Positions 35,439-47,571 of a DNA stretch of 47,615 nt are shown here, one piece after another. Under the pieces are notes generated by a model. It did not search any database. It was given only the letters and a program-made list of their open reading frames with translations, and had not been told where the DNA came from. A program made the position numbers and the translations under genes. The stretch's first letter is position 1. Every line of letters starts with the position of its first letter. The stretch spans positions 117,071-164,685 of the forward strand of contig CANPVD010000064.1 of NCBI GenBank assembly GCA_947581615.1. Reading direction: 5' to 3'. This stretch comes from Candidatus Humimonas hydrogenitrophica. Lineage in GTDB: Bacteria; Gemmatimonadota; Gemmatimonadetes; Palauibacterales; Palauibacteraceae.

Positions 35439-35507
35439 AGGGTCCTCCGGAGCCGGGCTGCTCGGCGGTCCTTCATCCAGCCGGACCGGATCGGGACGCG
35501 GCCGCCT

Positions 35508-36119
35508 TCAGCGCCCGCCGCTCCCGCCCGACGCGGCCGAGTCGCCCGCCGCACTGTCTCCGCTGGCCTTCAGTCGCTGAATCACCATGTTCGTAATATC
35601 CAGCTTCGGATCGGCGGCCAGGAGCCCGGAGCCGGCCGCGTCGAACACCATGGTGTAACCCCGCTCCTTCCGGATCTGCTCGATGACGCCCCGCACCTTG
35701 TTCAGGATGGGCTGCAGGAGCTCCTGCTGACGCTGGGAGGCTTGCTGCTCGAGCTGCTGGGTGCGCTGTTGAAGCTGCTGCCGCTTCTGCTGGATCTCCT
35801 GCTGTTTTCTCGTCTTGGCCGCGTCGCTCAGCATGGCTTCCTGGCGCTGATAGGCCTGCTCGAGCGAGTCGACCTGGGCGGCCAGAGACTGCACCTCCGA
35901 GCGATACGTTCCGAGCTCCTGATTCCACTGCTGCTGTGCCTTGCCCGCGCCCGGCGTGGCCTGCAGGAGCTGCTGGGAGTTGATATAGACGAACTGGGTC
36001 CCCGGAGGCGGTGCCGAGGAGGAATCCTTCCCGGGGGCACCGGACTGCGCCGCGAGCGGAGCGACGGTGACCAGGGCGAGGGTCAGCGCCAGGGCCGGTC
36101 CACGATGCATCGCTTCCAT
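35508..36119 (-). CDS. skp: Periplasmic OmpH/Skp-family chaperone
   Basis: 203 residues; ATG 36119 follows GAGGAG at seven bases. A signal peptide covers about 1-25 (GPALALTLALVTVAPLAAQ). A short beta segment FVYINSQQLLQATPGAGKAQ opens the mature domain, then a long Gln-rich coiled coil (about 60-150; QKRQQLQQRTQQLEQQASQ) forms the tentacle-like arm, and YTMVFDAAGSGLLAADPKLDITNMVIQRL closes the trimerisation domain. That is the OmpH/Skp layout. A Ser/Gly-rich tail ends the protein. Skp holds unfolded outer-membrane proteins; it lies directly after bamA, the machine that inserts them. Confidence 0.93.
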   Translation of the reverse strand: MEAMHRGPALALTLALVTVAPLAAQSGAPGKDSSSAPPPGTQFVYINSQQLLQATPGAGKAQQQWNQELGTYRSEVQSLAAQVDSLEQAYQRQEAMLSDAAKTRKQQEIQQKRQQLQQRTQQLEQQASQRQQELLQPILNKVRGVIEQIRKERGYTMVFDAAGSGLLAADPKLDITNMVIQRLKASGDSAAGDSAASGGSGGR

Positions 36120-36150
36120 GAACGTACTCCTCAGGTCGTCGGGTTCGGGT

Positions 36151-38549
36151 TCAGAAGATGCGGCCGAACTTGAAATGCAGCTTCCAGCCCGGATTCGGCC
36201 GTCCGAGCACGTCGCGTCGATCGAAGCCGTAGGCGTAGTCGATCCCGAGCGGTCCGAAGGGCGTCACGAGGCTCACTCCCACGCCCGCTCCCACCAGAAG
36301 GTCGGTCGGGTTGATGTCCGCGGCGGACTTCCACACGTTGCCCGCGTCCACGAAGGCATCGGCGAACAGGCTCCCGGACAGCTTGACGCCGAACTGTGCC
36401 GTGCTGCCGAAGAACGACTCGCCGGCCCGGTCGATGGTCGGGAAGGACGCAGAGTTCTGGGGCACGTGGCCGTAGGGTGTGACGGTGCCCTCCGAGTAGC
36501 CGCGCAGCTGCTCGCCGACCTGCACCCCTCCCATCAGGAAGCGCTCCCGGAAGAAGGGGTTGTTGCCGAGGATCACCCCGCCCCGGAAGGTGAGGCCGGC
36601 CGTGAACTGGATCGGCTGAGAGTTGAGCCCGCCACCGATCGCCGCGACCGGCACGAACCAGGAGCTCTCCACCGTATACTTGCCGTACCGGCCAGCGCCC
36701 CCGAGGGGCCCGCCGGTGAACGCGGCGTCGATCTCGTTGCGGCTGCCCGCCACCGGGAACAGCCCCCCCTGACGGGTATCCCGCACCAGCCGAAGGCTGA
36801 CCGTGCTGCGAGTACCGTTGAGCAGGATGTTCGCTTGCTGTGGCGTCAGTCCCACGAGCTGCAGGTCCCGGGTCTCGTCCCGGAACAGCGAATAGCCCGC
36901 GAACAGGCGCGTGCCCCGGAGTCCGAATACCGGAAGGCCGACCTCGAGCGAACCGCCGGTCTGGCGACGCTGGCCCAGGTTGTAGGTCGTGTAGATGTCC
37001 CGCGAATGGCGCAGCTGGACGGAAGCCGAATACCGGGATCCCATCACGGATGGATCCTGGTAGCCGAGCTCGATATCCTGCGTGCGCCCGCCGAACAGCC
37101 AGCGGAAGTGCCCGCTCTTGGCCTCCCCGAACAAATTCGGCTGGTCGTAGCCGATGAAGCCGGCCAGGCCGGTGACCGCCGACGCCGATGCTCCGAAGTT
37201 CAGGTTCCCGGTCTGCTTCTCCTTGACCTTGAGCGTGATGTCGACGTCTCCGTTGTCCAGCGGCTGGATGTTCACGGCCTGCTGGGGCGGAAGCGCCTCG
37301 AAGAACCCCATCGACTGGATGTTCTTGACGCTCTGGATCAGCCGTTCCTGAGAGTAGATGTCTCCCGGGAGCAGGCCGAGCTGCTGCCGGATGACGTAGT
37401 CGTGCGTGTAGGTGTTGCCGGTGATCGTCACCTTGTGCACGTAGGCCGGCTCGCCCTCGGTGATGTTCCACACCGCCTTCACCAGATGGGCCCCTCCTGA
37501 CCTGGACGGGGGAATCCGTTGCACCGAAGGCTGCACTTCGGCACGCAGGTAGCCCGCGTTCCGGTACAGGTCTCCGATCTTGCCGGTAGCGTCGTCGAAG
37601 GCGCTCTGATCGAACGGCGGCAGCTCGTCCCTGGGCAGGCTGTCGAGTGGCGCGGCGTCGGCCGGCCGGAAGCGGCTCATGAGCGCCCCGGTCGGGAAGC
37701 GCCGGTTGCCATGCACGTCGAACTCGGCCAGGCGGTACTGCGGACCCTCGTCCACCTTGACGACGATGCGGCCCTTGCCTGTACGTGGGTCCACGAGGAC
37801 CGTGTCGCCCGCGACGCTCATGTCGATGTAGCCGTGCTCGGCATAGAACGCCGGGAGACGCTCGCGCAGGTCCTTCTCGAACTCATCGTGGCGGAACTCG
37901 CCCGTGTGCAGCCACAGGAAGCCCTCCTGCCCGGTCGACATCGCGCTCCGCAGCTGCGCGTCGCTGAAGGAGGAATCGCCCTCGAAGGAGATGCTCGTGA
38001 TGGCCAGCCGGGGACCCTCATCCACCCTGAACACGAGCCGATAGCCGCCCGGCGCAACGACCATGGCCGTATCGATGCGGGGCCGCGGGAAGCCCGCCTT
38101 GGAGAGGAGATGACCGAGCATCTCCTCGGCACGCGAGATCCTTGCCGGGTCCAGCGGCTCGCCGTTCACGAGACCGGCGGTGTCGCGGACCGTGCCGGGG
38201 GACACGTGCTGCAGGCCCTCGAAGGCGTATTCGGCCACCACCGGACGCTCCACGACCTCGATGAAGAAGATGGCCGGGCTCCCCGGGGTCACGCTGATCG
38301 AGACGTTGGCGAACTGCCCCGAGGCGTACAGGCGATGGATCGCGCTCTGGATGGTGGGAAAGGAGACCGACTCGCCCTTGCGAAGGTGGCTGAGCTCGAT
38401 GACCCGGGTGTCGCTGACCCGGTGGTTCCCACGGACGACGATGCTGTCGACGACGACGTTGCTCGCCGCCGTGTCCTGCTGAGCGAAGAGGCTCCGGGGC
38501 GCTCCGGCCAGGGCTGCGACCGCGAGGATCGCGACTAGGAGCCGCCGGA

Positions 38550-38553
<4 letters not shown>
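36151..38553 (-). CDS. bamA: Outer membrane protein assembly factor BamA
   Basis: 800 residues, GTG start overlapping the clpC stop (GTGA). A signal peptide lies at about 1-25 ([21 protein letters not shown]). Five POTRA domains span about 33-430, with recognisable starts such as [18 protein letters not shown] and [20 protein letters not shown]. The C-terminal Omp85 barrel (about 450-800) has [35 protein letters not shown] and the final HFKFGRIF ending in phenylalanine, the outer-membrane targeting signature. It folds and inserts beta-barrel proteins. Accessory Bam lipoproteins are not in the window. Confidence 0.97.
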
Positions 38554-41024
<2,471 letters not shown>

Positions 41025-41060
41025 GCGGGCCTCAGCAAGGGAAGTGTCGAGCCGACCGCC

Positions 41061-42206
41061 TCACCGCTCATCGTCGCCATCCGACCCCCCCGGAAGGTCC
41101 AGGTCCCGTCGGGGACCCGCACTCCGGGCGGCCTCCTCGTCCTCCGCCAGGGCCCTCCGGACGAACGCGGCCCGGTGCACGTCCGCGTCCGCGTCGTCGA
41201 GCGACCGACCCGCCATGCGCTCGAGGTGGGCGGTCTGGCCGAAGATCATGACCCTGTTGAGCGTCTCTACCCGAGGTGTTCGGAGAAGTTTCAGCGTGAG
41301 GCCCAGCCGCAGGCCCGAGATCAGGTTCATCATCTCGTCGAACGGCAGGGTGTAGGCGCGGCTTAGGATGCCGTAGGCACGCCCCACCTTGTCCTCGAGC
41401 ACTGTCGGGGCCTCGCGGAGCAGGATGGCCCGGGCCTGCTTCTCGTACTGAATCACCTGGCCCACGATCCGCGCCAGATGGTCGATGAGCTCCTCCTCCG
41501 TCTTCCCCAGCGTGGTCTGGTTGGAGATCTGGAAGAAATTCCCCACGACCTCGGAGCCTTCGCCGTACAGTCCCCGGTAGGTCAGGCCCACCTGCGAAAT
41601 GCCCTGCAGGACCTTGCGGATCTCCTTGGTGAGGACGAGACCGGGCAGGTGGATGAGAACGGACGCCCGCAGTCCCGTGCCTACGTTGGTCGGACAGGAA
41701 GTGAGGAACCCGAACTCGTGATGGAAGGCGTACGGCAGAGTTCCCCCGAGCTCCTGGTCCAGGCGGTCCACCTCCTGCCAGGCCTGCACGAGCTGCAGGC
41801 CGTTGAGCAGCGTCTGGAGCCGGAGGTGGTCCTCCTCGTTGATCATGAGGCCGAGGGCGCGCCGGCCCTCGAGGACGAGCGCCGCGCCGGGCGGTGCGTC
41901 CTCGTCGGGATTGCCGATGAGGTCGCGACTCACCAGGTGCCGCTCCAGCAGGAGACGGCGCTGACCGGAGTCGAGGTTCTCCATCTCGAGCAGGTCGGGC
42001 TCGACCAGGCTCGTTCCGCCCTCGATCGCGCTCCGCACCCGGGCGAGCACCCGGCGGCGGTCATCCACGCCCGCCCGGATCGAGAAGGGAAACCCCTGGA
42101 GGTTGCGGGCAAGACGAACGCGCGTCGAGAGCACGACCTCGTGATCGGGCCCGCCGCCGGCCAGCCAGTCGGTGCCTCGATCCCGAACCGCGTCGGCGCG
42201 TTCCAT
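41061..42206 (-). CDS. mcsB: Protein-arginine kinase McsB
   Basis: 381 residues from ATG 42206, sharing one base with the mcsA stop (TGATG). McsB is a phosphagen-kinase-fold enzyme that phosphorylates arginines in proteins, tagging them for ClpC-ClpP. The phosphotransferase core has VVLSTRVRLARNLQGFPF at about 25, MINEEDHLRLQ near residue 128, and FGFLTSCPTNVGTGLRASV near residue 175, the loops binding ATP and acidic catalytic residues. The C-terminal helical part ends with a polar tail. All motifs I know for the family are present, so an active kinase is likely. The longer ORF to 42629 is a shadow over mcsA. Confidence 0.95.
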   Translation of the reverse strand: MERADAVRDRGTDWLAGGGPDHEVVLSTRVRLARNLQGFPFSIRAGVDDRRRVLARVRSAIEGGTSLVEPDLLEMENLDSGQRRLLLERHLVSRDLIGNPDEDAPPGAALVLEGRRALGLMINEEDHLRLQTLLNGLQLVQAWQEVDRLDQELGGTLPYAFHHEFGFLTSCPTNVGTGLRASVLIHLPGLVLTKEIRKVLQGISQVGLTYRGLYGEGSEVVGNFFQISNQTTLGKTEEELIDHLARIVGQVIQYEKQARAILLREAPTVLEDKVGRAYGILSRAYTLPFDEMMNLISGLRLGLTLKLLRTPRVETLNRVMIFGQTAHLERMAGRSLDDADADVHRAAFVRRALAEDEEAARSAGPRRDLDLPGGSDGDDER

Positions 42207-42712
42207 CACTCCACCGACTCCAGTTCGCGGATACGGTCCCGAAGGTCCGCGGCCGTCTCGAAGTCCTCGAGCTCGATGGCCCGCTCGAGTCGCCGGCGCA
42301 GGGTGCCGATCCTGGCGTCGGCGTCCACTCCGACGTCCTCCTCCGCCGCGCCGAGATAGAGCTTGCCGACGTGCTGCGTGGATCCGTGGATGCGGCGGAG
42401 GAGCGCACGCAGCTTGGGCTCGAAGTGGGCCCAACACTGGGAGCAGCCGAGGCGACCCGTGCGCCGGAAGTCCGCCGCGGTCGTGCCGCAGTAAGGACAC
42501 GCCTCCGCCTCGACGGACAGGGCCGAGTCGGAGGTGCCCTTCTCCATCTGGGCGAGGAAGTCCGTCAGGGGCGCCGAGCCCAGGCCCACCTGCGTCGGCA
42601 CGCCCTTCTCTCCGGCGCACTCGCTGCACAGATGCAGCGTGGTGAGCTCACTGTCCACGATCTGCGTGAGGTGGATCTCCGCCTCGCGCTCGCCGCAGTT
42701 GTCGCAGCGCAT
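42206..42712 (-). CDS. mcsA: McsA, zinc-finger activator of McsB
   Basis: 168 residues. Four CxxC pairs (MRCDNCGE, LCSEC, CPYCG, CSQCW) within about the first 95 residues form two zinc-binding units. The C-terminus has a UVR motif (ERAIELEDFETAADLRDRI). This is the McsA layout, and adjacency to mcsB and clpC supports it. McsA activates the McsB kinase in Firmicutes. The regulator CtsR, which heads this operon in Firmicutes, is not here; the preceding gene is lolD, 144 bases upstream, so a promoter for mcsA-mcsB-clpC may lie in that gap. Confidence 0.92.
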   Translation of the reverse strand: MRCDNCGEREAEIHLTQIVDSELTTLHLCSECAGEKGVPTQVGLGSAPLTDFLAQMEKGTSDSALSVEAEACPYCGTTAADFRRTGRLGCSQCWAHFEPKLRALLRRIHGSTQHVGKLYLGAAEEDVGVDADARIGTLRRRLERAIELEDFETAADLRDRIRELESVE

Positions 42713-42856
42713 GCCGTCTCCGCTCCAGGACCCGCTCCGGGGGATGGGTCCGAGCGATCTCGCCCAACCTCATCGACTCCCGCCCGTTGATACGCGGGCG
42801 CGGCCCCGCGGATCCGCCCGTCCTCCCCCCCTCGACGCCGCCGGCAGTAAGGGGCC
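42713..42856 (-). other. 144-base gap before mcsA
   Basis: The largest gap inside the minus-strand block apart from those beside apt and der. It is GC-rich and contains no CIRCE-like or CtsR-type repeat, no clear hairpin with a T run and no supported ORF. It is the most likely place for a promoter of mcsA-mcsB-clpC, but I cannot identify a -35/-10 pair. Confidence 0.4.
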
Positions 42857-43597
42857 TCAGCCGCCGTCCCCGTCCACCGGGCGCAGCCTGCCATCCGCCA
42901 GCTCGAGCGTGTGGGACGCGCGCCCGGCGAGACGACGGTTGTGGGTCACCACCGCGAACGCACTCCCGTGCCGCTCGACGAGGCTGAACAGGAGATCGTG
43001 CAGGCGTTCGCTCGTGGACACGTCCAGGTTACCCGAGGGCTCATCGGCCAGCAAGAGCGGAGGTTCGTTGGCCAAAGCCCTGGCGACCGCCACGCGCTGC
43101 TGTTCCCCACCGGAGAGCTCGGCGGGACGGTGGCCCGTGCGCTCCTCGAGACCCACCTGGCCGAGCAGCTCGCGGGCGCGGTCCGCCGCGGCCGCGTGGC
43201 TGGTTCCTGCGATGAGCTGGGGGACCATGACGTTCTCGAGCGCCGTGAAGTCCCGCAGGAGGTGGTGGAACTGGAATACGAAACCCACGAACCGGTTCCG
43301 CAGCTCCGCCATCTCCTCGTCCGGCAGCCCCCCGATGGGTCGGCCCCGCAGGAGTATGGAGCCGGAGGTGGGTCGATCCAGACCCCCGAGCAGGTGGAGG
43401 AGGGTCGACTTGCCCGCCCCGCTGGGTCCGACGATCGCCACGGTCTCGCCGGGCGCGAGCGTCAGGTCGAGGCCCCGGAGCACGTGGATCTCGCGGTCTT
43501 CGACGTCGCTGAACGTCCTGTACAGGTCCCGGGCCTCGACGACGGCACCGGCCGTCTCCGCGGCCCGGCTTACAGGCCGCCCCGCCCCCTCACTCAT
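42857..43597 (-). CDS. lolD: Lipoprotein-releasing ABC transporter ATP-binding protein LolD
   Basis: 246 residues from ATG 43597, overlapping the end of the permease gene by 8 bases. Walker A is GPSGAGKSTLLHLLGGLD near residue 53. The Q loop is VFQFHHLLRDFTALENVM, which is typical of LolD, the signature is LSGGEQQRVAVARAL, and Walker B is LLLADEPSGNLD. It would power extraction of outer-membrane lipoproteins from the inner membrane with the LolC/E-type permease encoded just upstream. The nearby MacB family is the main alternative, but the linked LolC/E-type permease favours LolD. Confidence 0.92.
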   Translation of the reverse strand: MSEGAGRPVSRAAETAGAVVEARDLYRTFSDVEDREIHVLRGLDLTLAPGETVAIVGPSGAGKSTLLHLLGGLDRPTSGSILLRGRPIGGLPDEEMAELRNRFVGFVFQFHHLLRDFTALENVMVPQLIAGTSHAAAADRARELLGQVGLEERTGHRPAELSGGEQQRVAVARALANEPPLLLADEPSGNLDVSTSERLHDLLFSLVERHGSAFAVVTHNRRLAGRASHTLELADGRLRPVDGDGG

Positions 43598-44852
43598 GAC
43601 GGATGGCCTCGACCGGCGTGAGCCGGGCCGCCTGGCGGGCCGGATACAGGGTGGCCAGGAAGGAGATGAGAAGCGACGCACCCAGGATGAGGCCCACGTC
43701 CCAGGGGGTGAGCTCGACCGGGAGGTGGTCCACGAAGTACACGTCGCCCGGCAGGGTGATGAACTGGTAGCGGGCCAGGAGCCACGCCAGGAGGCCGCCG
43801 AGGCTCCCTCCGAGTACCGTCCCCACCAGCCCGATGACCGTCCCCTGCATCATGAAGATGCGCTGGATGCCGCGGCCCGTGATCCCCATGGAGCGCAGGA
43901 TACCGATTTCCCTCGTCTTGTCCGTGACCACCATGATGAGCGTCGAGACGATGTTGAACGCGGCCACCAGGACGATGAGGAGCAGGATCACCGCCATGGC
44001 CAGCTTCTCGAGCTTGAGGGCCGAGAACAGGGAGGCGTTCTGGTCCTGCCAGTCGTCGACCTTGTACGGGTAGTCCAGCTCCTTCTGCAGGCGAGCGGCG
44101 ACCGCGTCGGCGTGCCACGGATCGACGACGTTGAACTCCACGCCCGTGACGGACGAGCCCATGCCGAGCAGGTTCTGCGCGGCCGAGAGGGAGGTGTAGG
44201 TGAACTTGGTGTCGTACTGGTACAGGCCCGTCTCGAAGATGCCCGTGACCTCGAAGCGCCGCAGCTGCGGCATGAACCCGGTCGCCGTGAGCTTGGCGTT
44301 CTGGAACGAGACCACCGTCACCAACTTGCCCGGGTACAGGCCGAGCCGGTCGGCCAGCCGGCTGCCGACGATGATCCCCGGGTGACCCGAGTCGGTCTTG
44401 CCGAACGGCATGGTGCCCGACACCAGGTGCTTGCTGAGCCCCGCGATCCGGGTCGCGGCCGAGTCCGACGGAACGCCCCGCAGGACCGCGCCCTCGCTGT
44501 AATCTCCGCCGGCGTTGAGGCCCACTTCCGTGTAGATGAAGGGCTCGGCGACGGTCACCGCGGGGTCCCGCCGCACTCGCTCCAGCACCTGCTGCCAGTC
44601 GTCCATGCGCACGTCCTCGCCTATCTGGAGCACGATGCCGTGCGGGTTGGAGCCCAGGATCTTGCGCTGCAGGTCGTGCTGCAGGCCGCTCATGACGCCG
44701 ATGACGATCAGCAGGGCCATGACGCCGACCGTGACGCCACCGATGGCGATGAGCGTGATGAGCGACAGAAACCCGCGCCCCTTCCGGCTGGAAAGGTAGC
44801 GGCGCGCGACGAACCACTCGAGGCCATGGGAGCCTCGGGGCGCACGGCTCAC
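43590..44852 (-). CDS. lolC: LolC/LolE-family lipoprotein-releasing permease
   Basis: 420 residues from GTG 44852. The N-terminal cytoplasmic WFVARRYLSSRKGRGFLSLITLIAIGG leads to the first membrane helix, then a large periplasmic domain (about 60-280). Three more helices follow, with DKTREIGILRSMGITGRGIQRIFMMQG as the coupling region and a final YPARQAARLTPVEAIRHE. This is the four-helix LolC/E topology. Only one permease gene is present, so it probably forms a homodimer, as in bacteria with a single LolC/E-type gene. It starts seven bases after lysS. Confidence 0.92.
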   Translation of the reverse strand: MSRAPRGSHGLEWFVARRYLSSRKGRGFLSLITLIAIGGVTVGVMALLIVIGVMSGLQHDLQRKILGSNPHGIVLQIGEDVRMDDWQQVLERVRRDPAVTVAEPFIYTEVGLNAGGDYSEGAVLRGVPSDSAATRIAGLSKHLVSGTMPFGKTDSGHPGIIVGSRLADRLGLYPGKLVTVVSFQNAKLTATGFMPQLRRFEVTGIFETGLYQYDTKFTYTSLSAAQNLLGMGSSVTGVEFNVVDPWHADAVAARLQKELDYPYKVDDWQDQNASLFSALKLEKLAMAVILLLIVLVAAFNIVSTLIMVVTDKTREIGILRSMGITGRGIQRIFMMQGTVIGLVGTVLGGSLGGLLAWLLARYQFITLPGDVYFVDHLPVELTPWDVGLILGASLLISFLATLYPARQAARLTPVEAIRHE

Positions 44853-44859
44853 GAGACGC

Positions 44860-46461
44860 TCACGCTTCCTCCCCCGGCCGCAGGATCGGGTAGAGGATCA
44901 CCTCGCGGATGGCGTCCTGTCCCGCGGCGAGCATGACCAGACGATCGACCCCCATGCCCAGACCCCCCGTCGGCGGCAGGCCGTACTCCAGCGCGCGCAG
45001 GTAGTCCTCGTCGAAGCCCTGCGCCTCCTCGTCCCCGGCCTCGCGGCGAGCGGCCTGCTCCGCGAAGCGGCGCCACTGGTCCACAGGGTCGTTGAGCTCG
45101 CTGAAGGCGTTGACCAGCTCGTGTCCGCCGACCACGACCTCGAAGCGCTCCGCCAGCGTCGGGTCGCCGCGCTTGGGCTTGGCGAAGGGGCTCATCTCGA
45201 TCGGGTAGTCGTACACGATGGTCGGCGCCACCAGCCCGGGTTCGACCTTCGCCGAAAACAGCGCGTCGACGAGCGCTGGCCGGCTCAGGGATGCGGCGTC
45301 CTCCCGGCCCGCCTCCCGCGCGGCCCGGCGGAGCTCGCCGTCGGAGGCCGAGGCGATGTCCACCCCGGCCTCCTCGAGCACCAGCTCCCGATAGGGGACG
45401 CGCCGCCACGGGGGCGTGAGGTCCACCTCGCGGCCCTCCCAGGACAGCCGGAGCGTCCCACACGCCTCCCCGAGGACCGTGGTCACCATCTCCTCCGTGA
45501 GCTCCATCATGGTCCGGTAGTCGGCCAGCGCCTGATAGAGCTCGAGCATGGTGAATTCGGGATTGTGGGTCCGGTCGATGCTCTCGTTTCGGAAGTCCTT
45601 TCCGATCTCGTAGACGCGCTCGAGGTTGCCGACCAGGAGACGCTTGAGGTAGAGCTCGTCGGCGATACGGAGGTAGAGCCTCGTGTCGAGGGCGTGGTGG
45701 TGCGTGGTGAAGGGGCGCGCCGCCGCGCCGCCGTACAGGGGCTGGAGGATGGGTGTCTCCACCTCGAGGAAGCCGCGCGCGTCCAGAAAGGCCCGCAGGC
45801 CCGAGACGATGCGCGTGCGGAGCGCGAACATCCGGCGAACCTCCGGATTCACGGCCAGGTCCGCATAGCGCTGCCGGTAGCGGGACTCCCGGTCGGAGAA
45901 TCCGCCGTGCACGACCCTCTCTCCGTCCCCCGTGACCTCCTCCTTGCCGAGCGGCAGGGGCCGGAGCGTCTTGGCGAGGAGGACCAGCTCCTCGACCCGG
46001 ACGGTGAGCTCCCCGGTTCGTGTCGTGAACAGCGCACCGGACACCCCGATCCAATCGCCCAGGTCCAGGAGGTCGAGCAGGGCCGCGTCGCGCTCGGACA
46101 GTACGTTCCGCTTGAAGTAGACCTGTAGCCTGCCGTCCCGGTCGCCCAGGTGCGCGAAGGCGCTGCCACCCAGGTCGCGGAGCGAGAGGATACGGCCCGC
46201 CACCCGCACCCGCATCTCCTCGTCGGGCGCTCCGGTCGACTGCGCTTGGTGCCGCTCCCGGGCGCCCCGCAAGCTGTCGGTGACCTCGAACCCGTACGCG
46301 AAGGGCTCGTACCCGGCCGCCTCCAGGGCGCGGAGCTTCTCGAATCGGTCGCGGACCGGCTTGGGGCGCTCGGGGGCCGAGTACCAGCACTCCGGGCACA
46401 GGCCGTCACGCGTCCGACCGACCTCGGCGCCGCACGAGGCGCAGAGTTCCCCGCCCGTCAC
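44860..46461 (-). CDS. lysS: Lysyl-tRNA synthetase, class II, with N-terminal zinc-ribbon extension
   Basis: 533 residues, GTG start overlapping the prfB stop (GTGA). The body is a normal class II LysRS: an OB-fold anticodon domain (about 75-190; VRVAGRILSLRDLGGSAFAHL), motif 2 with FRNESIDRTHNPEFTMLELYQ, and motif 3 GLGMGVDRLVML at the end. Before it lies an unusual N-terminal segment of about 30 residues with Cys7, Cys10, Cys22 and Cys25 (CASCG...CPECW), a zinc-ribbon pattern not part of ordinary LysS. It is in frame and joined directly; no better start lies after it, because the next Met is deep in the OB-fold. Coupling to prfB is common in bacteria. Confidence 0.95.
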   Translation of the reverse strand: MTGGELCASCGAEVGRTRDGLCPECWYSAPERPKPVRDRFEKLRALEAAGYEPFAYGFEVTDSLRGARERHQAQSTGAPDEEMRVRVAGRILSLRDLGGSAFAHLGDRDGRLQVYFKRNVLSERDAALLDLLDLGDWIGVSGALFTTRTGELTVRVEELVLLAKTLRPLPLGKEEVTGDGERVVHGGFSDRESRYRQRYADLAVNPEVRRMFALRTRIVSGLRAFLDARGFLEVETPILQPLYGGAAARPFTTHHHALDTRLYLRIADELYLKRLLVGNLERVYEIGKDFRNESIDRTHNPEFTMLELYQALADYRTMMELTEEMVTTVLGEACGTLRLSWEGREVDLTPPWRRVPYRELVLEEAGVDIASASDGELRRAAREAGREDAASLSRPALVDALFSAKVEPGLVAPTIVYDYPIEMSPFAKPKRGDPTLAERFEVVVGGHELVNAFSELNDPVDQWRRFAEQAARREAGDEEAQGFDEDYLRALEYGLPPTGGLGMGVDRLVMLAAGQDAIREVILYPILRPGEEA

Positions 46462-47571
46462 CGGGGCTCGGCTCCCTGCTGCCTCAGGAAGCCCTCGATG
46501 AACGGGTCCAGGTCCCCGTCCAGCACGGCCTGCGCGTTGCCCGTCTCGACGTCGGTGCGGTGGTCCTTCACCATCGTGTAAGGCTGCAGCGTGTAGGAGC
46601 GGATCTGGTGGCCCCAGGCGATCTCCTTCTTGGTGTCCTCGAGCTCCTGGCGCTCCGCCTCCCGCTCCTCGACGGCCCGCTGGTAGAGGGCCGCCCGCAG
46701 CATCTTCATGGCCTGCGACTTGTTCTTGTGCTGGCTCCGCTCCTGCTGGCACGAGACGACGATCCCCGTAGGCAGGTGCGTGATGCGGACGGCCGAGCTC
46801 GTCTTGTTGACGTGCTGCCCTCCCGCCCCCGACGCCCGATAGGTGTCGATCCGCAGATCTTCCTCGTCGATCTCGACCTCGATGTCGTCTTCGACGACCG
46901 GGTACACGAACACGGAGGCAAAGGAGGTATGGCGGCGGCTGGCGGCGTCGAACGGAGAGATCCGGACGAGCCGGTGCACGCCCCGCTCGGCCATGAGGTA
47001 GCCGTACGCGTAGTCGCCCTTGATCTCGAGCGTGGCGGACTTGATCCCGGCTTCGTCCCCGGGCAGCAGGTCGACCACGTCCACGTCGAACCCCTTCCCT
47101 TCCGCCCACCGCGAGTACATGCGCAGCAGCATCTCCGCCCAGTCCTGGGACTCGGTGCCGCCCGCGCCCGGGTGGATGGTGAGGAGCGCATCCCGCCTGG
47201 CGTCGGGGTCGCGCAGCATGTTGCGGAACTCGAGACGGCCGAGACCCCGCTCGGTGCTCCCCGCCGCGGCGTCGAGCTCGGCGGCGAGCTCCTCGTCGGG
47301 CTCCTCCTCGAGCAGGGCGGCGAGCTCCAGGAGGTCGTCTACGCGCTCCGAGAGCTCCGTCCAGGGCTCGGTCCACTCCTTGAGGTCCTGGGAGCGCTCG
47401 ATGATCTCGCGCGCGTGCTCGGGGTTGTCCCAGAAGCCGGGCTGCGCCATGCGCTCCTGCAGCTCGCGGACCTCCTTCAGCTTGGCCGGGATGTCAAAGG
47501 TACCCCCGTAGCTCGTCGAGCCGCCTGCGCTGCTCGACGAGCTTGTCGTGCTGCACCGCAACGTTCACCAT
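46458..47571 (-). CDS. prfB: Peptide chain release factor 2, made by +1 programmed frameshift
   Basis: The start is ATG 47571. The zero frame encodes 25 residues ending ELRGYL and meets TGA at 47496-47494. A +1 shift on CTT continues with DIPAKLKEV and gives about 370 residues, the normal RF2 length. RF2 recognises UGA and UAA and releases the finished protein. In the second frame are the RF2 anticodon-mimic SPFDAASRRHTSFASV and the catalytic GAGGQHVNKTSSAVR (GGQ). The larger frame alone could only start at a TTG with a Ser-rich nonsense N-terminus, which supports the frameshift. The gene is coupled to lysS by GTGA. Confidence 0.96.
47493..47508 (-). promoter_or_regulatory. prfB +1 programmed-frameshift site
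   Basis: On the minus strand the sequence reads CGG GGG TAC CTT TGA C. The GGGGG run upstream acts as an internal Shine-Dalgarno, CTT is the slippery Leu codon and TGA is the in-frame stop. The same elements, in the same spacing, are used in Escherichia coli prfB. A low level of RF2 slows termination at TGA and allows the shift, so RF2 controls its own synthesis. The identity of each element is seen directly; function is from the known family. Confidence 0.92.

Noticed and set aside
42713-42856. CIRCE or CtsR operator before mcsA
   Set aside because: I looked for the inverted GAGTGCTAA-type repeat and for GGTCAAA-type direct repeats and saw neither.
42534-44936. 800-codon open frame on the plus strand opposite mcsA, lolD and the permease
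   Set aside because: Crosses three genes with clear catalytic motifs on the minus strand; shows no family features itself.
46458-47561. prfB starting at TTG 47561 without a frameshift
   Set aside because: The N-terminus would be a Ser-rich string unlike RF2, whereas the zero frame from ATG 47571 matches the RF2 start and leads to the standard frameshift site.
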